Below the pieces are notes generated by a model. It did not search any database. It saw nothing but the letters and a program-made list of their open reading frames with translations, and was not told the DNA's origin. Below are positions 29,566-38,172 of a stretch of DNA of 64,000 nt, in pieces (within the stretch, counting starts at the first letter, position 1; each line of letters opens with the position of its first letter). The position numbers and the translations under genes are program-made. The DNA comes from Saccharomycopsis fibuligera x Saccharomycopsis cf. fibuligera (Eukaryota; Ascomycota; Saccharomycetes; Ascoideales; Saccharomycopsidaceae): NCBI GenBank assembly GCA_001936135.1, contig CP012811.1:1922001-1986000 (forward strand), given 5' to 3'.

Positions 29566-32500
29566 ATGGTCTCTATCACATCCAACAACAATATTTTGTT
29601 TGCAGTATTTGTGTTATATCCAGCATTGACTCAAGCTCTTCAACTTCCTTCTTTTTTCCGTAGAGATGAAAATAGCGAAAATGCTTACTTGAACAAATTG
29701 ATTGCAAAATCTATAAAGAAGAGGCCAGTGGAAAAGAGAGCTTTAGCCTCTAATGACACTGCTCCTTTTGCTTCTCAATTTTCAGAGTTCAGCTCAATAC
29801 TTAACAGTCAGAGTCAAACTACTGAGGTTGCTGAACCAGCATCAACTCTTTCATCCTTATCATCATCGTCATCGTCATCGTCATCATCATTGTCATCGTC
29901 GTTCTCATCTCCATCATCTACGGCATCTTCATACTGGTCTTCAACACATGCAGCTACTTCTAGTTCAAGTACAGCAGCATCTAGTCATGATACCACAACA
30001 GTATCATACACATCACAATCATCTACTGAAAGCTCTTCAGAAAATACGCAAAGCACTTCAAGTCAAGATACCACTAGTAGTATTATTGAAAACAGCTCTT
30101 ATTCTTCCAGTACGGAACCATCAAGTTCCGCCGCTAATGAAGCTGTAGGTGCTCAAGTTTCTTCATCTTCAGACGGGTCAGATGCTACTTCTAGCTCAGT
30201 CGACTCTTCTGTTGAAAGCTCTACTGCGTCTGCTTCAGAAGCTGTTTCCAGTGATGCTTCTTCTGAAGCCACGAGCTCTTCATCAGTGGAAGCCGTTACT
30301 ACTTCTGATAGTAGTGTTGCTGTTTCTTCCAGTGAAGCTGTTGCCACTCCAAGTGTCATTGTGGCATCATCTAGTGAGATTATTGCTTCTTCTACTGAAG
30401 CTGCACCATCATCTAGTGATGTCGCTGCTAGTGATCCGGTCAGCACTTCTGCCATTTCTGTCTCGAGTGATGCTGTTATTGCTTCTACTACCAGTTCCAT
30501 TGAGTCTGAGTCCACCAGTGATAACCTTTTCTCCAGTCTTCTTTCCGACACCACTTCTATTGAAGCTACTGAAATTTCCTCTGAAGTGCCTGCATCTTCA
30601 ACTGTTTCTGATGCAGTAACATCATCAGAAGTTGCCCCAATTACTTCTTCTGCCATCCCAGCTGAATCATCATTATCATCTGCTCCAATCTCATCAGTTT
30701 GGCCTGAATCATCCACTCCAATTGATTCTGAAGTTCTTTCTACTTCTGCCTCCACCGTGGAATCTGGAAGCTCTGAAATACTTCCTTCTAGTAGTAGCAC
30801 TGATGCTTTGCTTTTTCCAACTGATAGTAGTTCCAGTGACTTGGCATCTGCTTCTACAACAGATTCTGCTGCTATCGCAGCTTCCGAAACAAGTGCTGTT
30901 TTTACTTCAGCAAGTGAAACTTCTTCTGAAAGCGCAGCTACCAGTGGTACCATTCCTCTTTCTAGTGAATCTGCCGCAGTTATTTTATCCACTACCGCTA
31001 CTGATTCTTCATCATCATTGTTGTCTTCTTCAACTGGTGTTTGGGATCAATTCACTTCTTCTACTGAAACTGCTGCTGCTTCTTCTTTGCCATTGAGTGG
31101 TTTTAGCACTACTAGTGCTGAATCAGCTGCTGCTACTGCATCTGATGCAATTGTTACCTCGTCTGAATCTTCACTTGCTTCGGCAATTATTGCTTCTTCT
31201 TCTGATGTCTGGGAACTCTCTTCTGAACTGACCAGCGATGTTTTAACTAACATTCAATCCGCTTATTTTAGCTTAGGGTCAGTTCTCACTTCTCAAAGAG
31301 GTAGCACCACAATTGTATCATCTGAATCTGTTCCAGACTCTGCTGCTGTTATTACTGATTCATTAAGTACCACTTCTTCTGCTGTTCTATTTTCTTCAGC
31401 TCCAGCTCAAGCCTCGTCTTCACCAACCGGTTTTGTTTCTAGCTCTGTTGCATTTGCTTCATCATCACCATTACCATCTGCATCTTCTTCCTCCGGATCT
31501 TCAGTTCCTGAATCAGTGGTTTTATATTCTCCAACTTCAGGAAGTTTTGTTGCCACTACTATTCCGTTATCCAGCGCACTTGCTCTTTCTTCAGCAGCTC
31601 AAGCAACGGCTACTGGCAAACAATCTACTACCAGTAACTGGGTACCAAGTTCCATTGAATTTGAAACATCTACTGCAGGTGATCCAACCGGTTCTGCATC
31701 CAGTTCTCCATCTGCATCATCATCATCATCTCCTCAACTACCAAATGCAATTGCTCCTTCTACTCAAGTACCAATTTCTGAAAACTATACCGTGATTACT
31801 ATTGGTTTCAAATCTGGTTTGAATTATCCATTTGTGGTACAACATTCTTTGGCTTCGGCTCAAATTTTCCAATATTTGCCAAAAGCTTTAACTTATCCAA
31901 TATCCGACGATAGTGATGTTCAAGTCAAGCAATTGGTGCCATTCCAATCTCCGTCATTGAATTATATTGTTACTATTGCTGAAGTTTACTATCCAAAGGA
32001 TTGGGTTTCTGCATTGAATCAATCTTTGCAAACTACTTACTCCAAGTTTTACTTCAATCCAAACCCAACTGAAAACTCGTTGGCCCAATTGATTGATGTA
32101 AATATTCCTTTGATTGGTTTAGAGAGTTCATCTACTAGTAGTTCTTTATCTTCTAGTAGTAGTTCTGGCAGCAGTGAGAATGAAGGTCAAAATGGGTTAT
32201 CTTCATCATCTTCTGGTTCCTTTGATGCCGTGCAGGATCCAAACACCAAGGCTAACAATAAGCTTGGTGTGGTGGGTACTACTTCAGGGGTTTCTGCCGC
32301 AGTTTATATCTCTGTGCTTTTGGTTGGTTTCAAAATGTACAAGCAAAGAAAAGGCTCGTTGCCATTTTCTACTGAAGAGACCGGTAACATTGTTTTACCA
32401 ATTGCGGATGATGCTGATGAAGATGATGAATCCGTTAGAGCTGCTGCATTGGCAAAGATGCAAGAAGAACAAGCTCAAGTTAAATTTAATCCAGTTTATT

Positions 32501-32721
32501 CAGAAGCGACACTAGAACGAAGAATGAGTTACCAATCTTTCAAATCATATATGACTGGATCTGGCGCAGAGAGCCAATATGATGGTGGTAATGATTTGGT
32601 GGATCAGTTGACTATTAATGAAGAAGATGAAGATGAGTATAATCAAAGTGGTAGTGATATGGAGGAAGTTGATCAAATCATTCCTCATATTTCTTACCCA
32701 TCTCAGGATAACTGGATATGA
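29566..32721 (+). CDS. MSB2: Msb2-type signalling mucin, single-pass surface sensor
   Basis: A 1051-residue type I membrane protein. Residues 1-24 form a signal peptide, and dibasic KKRP/EKR sites follow near 50-58. Residues 80-725 are a Ser/Thr/Ala-rich mucin region with poly-Ser runs. The conserved extracellular domain (about 740-860) begins NYTVITIGFKSGLNYPFVVQ and contains YLPKALTYPI, QLVPFQSPSLNYIVTIAEVYYP and LIDVNIPLIGL. This block matches the Hkr1-Msb2 homology (HMH) domain. One transmembrane segment lies at about 900-924, with a 125-residue acidic cytosolic tail. In yeasts Msb2 acts with Sho1 and Cdc42 upstream of the filamentation and osmostress MAP kinases, and its shed mucin part is inhibitory. 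HKR1 is less likely given the short cytosolic tail. The long upstream region suggests complex control. Confidence 0.9.
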   Translation: MVSITSNNNILFAVFVLYPALTQALQLPSFFRRDENSENAYLNKLIAKSIKKRPVEKRALASNDTAPFASQFSEFSSILNSQSQTTEVAEPASTLSSLSSSSSSSSSSLSSSFSSPSSTASSYWSSTHAATSSSSTAASSHDTTTVSYTSQSSTESSSENTQSTSSQDTTSSIIENSSYSSSTEPSSSAANEAVGAQVSSSSDGSDATSSSVDSSVESSTASASEAVSSDASSEATSSSSVEAVTTSDSSVAVSSSEAVATPSVIVASSSEIIASSTEAAPSSSDVAASDPVSTSAISVSSDAVIASTTSSIESESTSDNLFSSLLSDTTSIEATEISSEVPASSTVSDAVTSSEVAPITSSAIPAESSLSSAPISSVWPESSTPIDSEVLSTSASTVESGSSEILPSSSSTDALLFPTDSSSSDLASASTTDSAAIAASETSAVFTSASETSSESAATSGTIPLSSESAAVILSTTATDSSSSLLSSSTGVWDQFTSSTETAAASSLPLSGFSTTSAESAAATASDAIVTSSESSLASAIIASSSDVWELSSELTSDVLTNIQSAYFSLGSVLTSQRGSTTIVSSESVPDSAAVITDSLSTTSSAVLFSSAPAQASSSPTGFVSSSVAFASSSPLPSASSSSGSSVPESVVLYSPTSGSFVATTIPLSSALALSSAAQATATGKQSTTSNWVPSSIEFETSTAGDPTGSASSSPSASSSSSPQLPNAIAPSTQVPISENYTVITIGFKSGLNYPFVVQHSLASAQIFQYLPKALTYPISDDSDVQVKQLVPFQSPSLNYIVTIAEVYYPKDWVSALNQSLQTTYSKFYFNPNPTENSLAQLIDVNIPLIGLESSSTSSSLSSSSSSGSSENEGQNGLSSSSSGSFDAVQDPNTKANNKLGVVGTTSGVSAAVYISVLLVGFKMYKQRKGSLPFSTEETGNIVLPIADDADEDDESVRAAALAKMQEEQAQVKFNPVYSEATLERRMSYQSFKSYMTGSGAESQYDGGNDLVDQLTINEEDEDEYNQSGSDMEEVDQIIPHISYPSQDNWI

Positions 32722-34445
32722 TTGCGTGTACTTACAATGATGAGTATATCCGGTCCTTTGTGTTCATATTTTTGAGCTATGTTATACTTTTTCTTCAATT
32801 CTTATTGAATCTCTTTTCATCTCTTGACTCTACTTCATGCTCACTTCTCACCATCAGCTATTACAACCATCAACCATAGCTACTATTATCTATTCCTTTT
32901 CTCTCTTACATACCCTCTACCTTTTTCACCCTTCAACTTCATCACTGTGGCACTTTGCTTATTTCTTCACTACCCCAATTGTCTTTTGTTTCGTGTTCTG
33001 CAAGCCATATTGGAGCTTGCATCAGCAGCAGCAGCAGTAGTAGTTTTCTTACTGACTGGCTGAGTGGCCAACTGCTTGCTGTTGACAATTTGATTTCCTT
33101 TGCTTTTTGTTAAATTTGTTACTTTATTTTTGATTTTCATTTTGAATTACTCTTCATTTTCTTGTACCCTGTTTTATGCGTTATACAGTGTTTACCCTTT
33201 CTTTTTATTTTTTCTTTTTACTTTTTTGTATCTTTATCTTTTTGTTGTTGTAAATTTATTTTGTCTGTCTAGATCTTTTTTTTTTACTGTCTTAAAACTT
33301 ACCTAGTTCGTTTTATTTTTATATATATATATATTTTTTTCTTTTTTTTTTTTTTTTTTTTCGTATACAGTTTTACTTTATTTGTCAGTTTACCTTATTT
33401 TATTTCTACGAGTTCTATTCGCCTCCTTATTAAATTAACTTTTCTTTTTGATTTGTCTATTCTTGACCTATTTTAAGGATTGAGTTTTGTAAGATGTTGG
33501 GTTTGTGTTTTTGGATATCAAACTGAGAGTTTGTTCTACTGTAAAACATGCTGTGTTGACCCGTTTGTCGACCTACTTGTTCCGCTAAAGCTTAATATAT
33601 CTTCGGTTTAATGTACCTTGCGCCAATATCATGAAAACATCAGTAGTGTAAATTTGTATGCCCAAGGTTAAGGTTTTGTAATTTTCTATTTACTGTTAAA
33701 AACTTAACCCTTCTTAACCGTCACAGAAGAACTAGCTTTTTACGCCTGACTCTTGGTGATAATATGAATATTAAGTCAACACCCAATAGTAACTATTATT
33801 TCTGAGGCAACTTCAACTATCACACATCACTACTAATTTACAAACTTAATCCTAATATATAGATTTCGTGCCATCTACAAGATAGCAATACATTACTCCA
33901 AATGAGTACTATGCCGGTACTATACAGTACTCTTTAGTCCATCACTTTGTAATCTTTGTGTGTAACCCGGCCCAGATATCACATGACACATAGTCAAGTC
34001 CGCTTAGCGCTATGCTGGCCAGTGTGCTGTGTTGTGTGTATTGCCCCTGGACAGGACGACAGCGGTTGCGAGAATGAATGAATGAATGAATGAATGAGAA
34101 ATGACAGACGGTCAGACAGATAGGTAGATAACCGGCAAGCTTGTTAGTGCAATTGACACAATACACACGGAGAACATTGATACTGAGGCACTAGCACTAG
34201 ATTTTTATAAATTTGTCAAGTTATCAATTGCCAACTATCATTTATCGTCTATCATTCGCGTTTGTTTTACCGAGTTTTTCTGGTTTGCCGAAACGCTGTT
34301 AAAGACACTAGGAATCAACGACAGACAGGCTTACAGATTGCTATTGTTTGAGTAAAGTTGCAAATACAGTATACACGACCCGGCCAATTTCAAGCTTAGT
34401 TCAAGCTTAGATATCAAGAATTATTCATAGAATAAAAAGTGCAAG
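32722..34445. other. Intergenic region MSB2-ARP3
   Basis: 1.7 kb. The MSB2-proximal half is very T-rich with a TA repeat and T20 run around 33320-33361. (GAAT)6 lies at 34072-34095. No gene was seen; hydrophobic open frames here are translations of T-rich DNA. Confidence 0.6.
34072..34095. repeat. GAAT tetranucleotide microsatellite
   Basis: Six perfect copies of GAAT, about 350 bp upstream of ARP3. Confidence 0.9.
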
Positions 34446-36034
34446 ATGGCGTCTACCAATCCAGCTGTTATTATGGGTATGTATATTTGTTATTCGTCTA
34501 CATGGTGGACTACGCAGTATTCAAGGATCGTTTGATCTTTTGTCTTGTCAAGGGATGCCATTGCCAAACGCTGTTTTTCCAATTGGTCTTTATCAATTCT
34601 ATTCAAAGCACGATTTGCTAACTAACGTTTCTAGACAAGTAAGTAATGTTCGGCTATGCATTTGAGCATCCAGCATAGACCAATGTCAATTCAGAACAAT
34701 AATCAAGGCTTTAAAACCGAAATTAGATGACCAATGGGTTCATGACCAATGATCAAATACTAACTGACAACTATTTTAGTGGTACCGGTTTAACCAAACT
34801 TGGTTTTGCTGGTAACGATGCCCCATCATTTGTTTTCCCCACTGCAATTGCTTCAAGATCTACCACTTCTGCAAAAACCACCTCCAAACCGATTTTTGGT
34901 TCCAAAGCAAGTTCCACATCAGCCAACAACAATCTTGCCAGTAAGCGTGGAATGGAAGATTTAGATTTTTTTATAGGAGATGAAGCAATTCAAGCGGCCA
35001 ATGGACCAAGTTACTCACTTAATTATCCTATAAAACATGGACAAATAGAAAATTGGGATCATATGGAAAGATTTTGGGAAAATTCTATTTTCAAGTATTT
35101 GAGATGTGAGCCAGAAGATCATTACTTTTTGTTGACTGAACCACCTTTGAATCCCCCTGAAAATCGTGAGAATGTAGCAGAAATCATGTTTGAAAGTTTC
35201 AATTGTGCTGGTCTTTATATTGCGGTGCAAGCAGTGTTGGCACTTGCTGCATCTTGGACATCGTCTAAAGTTCAAGATAGATCGTTGACTGGTACGGTTA
35301 TTGACTCTGGTGATGGGGTTACTCATGTTATTCCAGTGGCTGAAGGTTATGTGATTGGGTCCGCTATCAAAAACATTCCAATTGCTGGTAGAGACATTAC
35401 TTTATTCATCCAAAGAATGTTGAGAGAAAGAGGAGAATTGGATTCTTCATTACGTACTGCTGAAAAAATCAAGCAAGACTATTGTTATGTGTGTCCAGAT
35501 ATTGTGAAAGAATTTAGAAAATTCGATAACGATGCAGAAAAATTTGCTCAATTTATCGTTGAAAATGAAAATAAGACATTACAAAAAACCGTGGATATTG
35601 GATATGAAAGATTCTTGGCCCCAGAAATTTTCTTTAACCCAGAAATTGCTTCTTCAGATTTTTTGACACCATTACCAATCACTGTCGACACGGTGATCCA
35701 ACAGTCCCCAATCGATGTTAGAAAAGGTCTTTACAAAAATATTGTGCTTAGTGGTGGGTCCACCATGTTCAAAGATTTTGGCAGAAGACTACAAAGAGAT
35801 TTGAGAGACATTGTTAAGAAAAGAATTACTGATAGTGAAAAACTTTCTCATGCTAAATCTAGCGGAGTGGATGTCAATGTGATTAGCCACAGAAGACAAA
35901 GAAATGCAGTTTGGTTTGGTGGTAGTTTATTGGCTCAAACTAGTGAGTTCAAAGCATATTGCCACACTAAGGCTGATTATGATGAGTACGGTCCAAATAT
36001 CGTGCGTAACTTTAGTCTTTTCAATGTGCCATGA
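34446..36034 (+). CDS. ARP3: Actin-related protein Arp3, three exons including a 4-nt micro-exon
   Basis: Arp3 of the Arp2/3 actin-nucleating complex, 429 residues when assembled from 34446-34476, 34635-34638 and 34780-36034. Exon 1 encodes [10 protein letters not shown] plus one base. Micro-exon ACAA completes GAC and gives AA. Exon 3 supplies T, making D-N, then [13 protein letters not shown]. This yields the invariant actin-fold DNGTG phosphate loop. Intron 1 (34477-34634) has GTATGT and CTAACTAAC...CTAG; intron 2 (34639-34779) has GTAAGT and TACTAAC...TTTTAG. Skipping the micro-exon gives a frameshift and an immediate stop. The remaining protein follows yeast Arp3 closely ([78 protein letters not shown]). 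No CTG codon occurs in the frame. Confidence 0.95.
34477..34634 (+). other. ARP3 intron 1 (158 nt)
   Basis: Donor GTATGT, branch region GCTAACTAAC and acceptor CTAG nine bases later. All are canonical for yeast. Confidence 0.9.
34635..34638 (+). other. ARP3 4-nt micro-exon (ACAA)
   Basis: It is flanked by a canonical acceptor (TTTCTAG) and donor (GTAAGT). It is required to keep frame and to encode the Asp-Asn of the DNGTG loop. Confidence 0.88.
34639..34779 (+). other. ARP3 intron 2 (141 nt)
   Basis: Donor GTAAGT, perfect TACTAAC branch site at 34758-34764 and acceptor TTTTAG ending at 34779. Confidence 0.92.
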
Positions 36035-36611
36035 GTGATGCTTTTAGACAAGCTGCTACGCGGGTGCTTGCCTTCTCCTATTTTTTTCCCTCTCTATTTT
36101 TTATTTTTATCATTCTGTCCTGTTTAAATATACTGTTATAAAAGAATTACAATACAAGATGGTGTATATCGTATTGTGCATAGTAGCGTTATCTATATTT
36201 AGTTTTTGTTATTAGTATCACCTGACCCAATGATTTCGTGTGGTCTGCGCCTCTTGACAGCGTGTGTGTACATGTAGACAGCGTACTGTAGTCCCCTATT
36301 CTAGTACTGAAGTCAAGCCAAGTCAAACCAGCTTGGAGTGAAGCGTCCCTGTCGCATAGCGAAACATCCCAGTGGGTTGGTGGTGCCGTAGGGTGAATTT
36401 TTGCTTACTATCTGCTATTCTCTAGCTACTACTCACTACTCACCGGTCATCTCTTTTCTTTCATTTCTCTGTACTGTAAGACATGTGTGTAATGGTAATA
36501 CTTTAGTATATATATACTACACTAAAGCACATCGCGCAGTATATACATATCACCAACTACTGTTCTTGCTGTTTTTTGTCTATTGAGCATAAAGTATTCC
36601 TGACCGGCAGG
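36035..36611. other. Intergenic region ARP3 to the secreted orphan
   Basis: 577 bp of mixed composition. A palindromic TATATATA element near 36508 may serve the downstream gene. No gene was seen. Confidence 0.55.
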
Positions 36612-37712
36612 ATGAAGCTCTACAATGGTGCTACTGCGACGATTATAGCAGTAGCTTTCTTCCTGGCCATTGCTGAAGCAGTCCCCATCAACATCACTAC
36701 TTACAATTACGTATCTTATGACGTCTCCGGGTACTATTATCTCACTTCAAAGTCATCATCGTCATTTGCCAAACATAACCAGATTTTCAACAAACATAAT
36801 AACCAACAGTTTTTCCCCACTTATCACGGTGATAACTATCACGATGATACTGGCGCCTCAATAAAGTCCAGTTCGCTTATATTGCTATCTGACAGCAAAT
36901 CAACCAAGTTGAACCATGACTATAATAATGTCTTGTACTGTTTTATCAAATATCTTCGCAAACTTGGGGTCCAAAACAACAATAGGGGCCTTCTAAATCT
37001 AGACAAGGACTTAATCAATTTTGTGAAAATCAATAAGTCTACTGACAATTTTTTGCAGAAAGTGATTAGCAGGAAGGATATCAAGAAGTTATTGTCAAAC
37101 TTCAAACATGCTAATGGGATTGAGTTTGCTGGTAGCGATTATATCTATGATACAGAGAAGTTATTAGCATTGTTATTGCGAAACAGTAGCGAGGAAGAAG
37201 CTGATGGTGACACATTCCTGCAACATGAGCCCGCTTACAATATCGAGAATAATTACGATTTTGGTTATATCGAGAACAGATATGACAATAATAGCGCTCT
37301 TAATATCAATTTGGTGCACTTGTACCATTTAATCCCTAACATTGAAGACACTTTCCAGTACCAGGTTTTCCATGGTCTTAAATTTAAGTATCCTGACTTG
37401 GATGAGTCTTTTACTAATTCCTTCAGGTTTCTTCAACCATTACTTGATATGATCAACGAACTCACTAACTTTGATGACAAAGAAGTCCATATTTCGTTCT
37501 CAGCAAAGAAGTCATCTCACAACGGACAAACAACTCTAAGTAATGTTCGCTATTTAGCGGTTGGCAGAGGCAATGATGATTCTATGCTGTCATTCCAAGT
37601 CAATTTGCTTATTGTGGTAAATTTGGGCTTTTTAGGGTTAAAGTTGATGGAGATTGTCACAGGGAATGATCATGGGTTGTTGTCGATGCGGTGGCTTGTT
37701 TACTTCATATGA
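36612..37712 (+). CDS. Unrecognised secreted or membrane protein
   Basis: A 366-residue protein I do not recognise. The chosen ATG (36612) opens a good signal peptide (MKLYNGATATIIAVAFFLAIAEA, cleavage near residue 23). The in-frame ATG 36 bases upstream would bury it. The mature part is Asn/Tyr/Ser-rich with several N-glycosylation sequons (the first is NIT), no zinc-finger or catalytic motif visible, and few cysteines. A hydrophobic segment near the C-terminus (FQVNLLIVVNLGFLGLKLMEIV) could be a membrane anchor. It lacks the short tail expected of a GPI signal, since polar residues and another hydrophobic patch follow. It lies between ARP3 and HEL1 on the same strand. It may be a fast-evolving lineage-specific surface protein. 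Confidence 0.7.
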   Translation: MKLYNGATATIIAVAFFLAIAEAVPINITTYNYVSYDVSGYYYLTSKSSSSFAKHNQIFNKHNNQQFFPTYHGDNYHDDTGASIKSSSLILLSDSKSTKLNHDYNNVLYCFIKYLRKLGVQNNNRGLLNLDKDLINFVKINKSTDNFLQKVISRKDIKKLLSNFKHANGIEFAGSDYIYDTEKLLALLLRNSSEEEADGDTFLQHEPAYNIENNYDFGYIENRYDNNSALNINLVHLYHLIPNIEDTFQYQVFHGLKFKYPDLDESFTNSFRFLQPLLDMINELTNFDDKEVHISFSAKKSSHNGQTTLSNVRYLAVGRGNDDSMLSFQVNLLIVVNLGFLGLKLMEIVTGNDHGLLSMRWLVYFI

Positions 37713-38172
37713 GGCCAGTGCTGTGCATTGGTGTTGATTTTTTCATTTTTTTTCATTTTTTTTTTCTTTATTTCTATTCAATTCTTGATTCACTATTTAT
37801 CACTAATATATGCCCATAGCAGTGACTTATCATGTTCGTAGTTTGAACTAACTTTAGATCAAGAGTGCTTCTCCAGGTTTCGGTCACATGTGTGTTAGTC
37901 AGCGGAGATTTTGATATTGCCATCGCGCACCAGAAACTCTGTAATGAACAGTTTATCCTTCATCACCGCTACAATCAACCCTTCTGTATGAAGACTGAAT
38001 TCTTTTTCATTGGAAAAGCCATCTCCTGCTCTCAGAAGTTCCTAGCAGTACCACAACACATCCTTTTTTACGTACCTTATCCTCTAATTCTCGTTTCTTT
38101 TGCCCGACTTGACTATCAATTTATACCCCATACCATATCATACTATACCACACAACTGCATGTGCCACCACC
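37713..38172. other. Intergenic region upstream of HEL1
   Basis: 460 bp with T-rich terminator-like sequence after the orphan gene. An open frame (37865-38227) overlaps the HEL1 start in another phase and has no recognisable features, so it is not called. Confidence 0.55.

Noticed and set aside
30153-30992. 279-codon minus-strand frame inside MSB2
   Set aside because: It is the antisense shadow of the Ser-rich repeat (TCN codons read backwards give Glu/Asp/Ala), not an independent gene.
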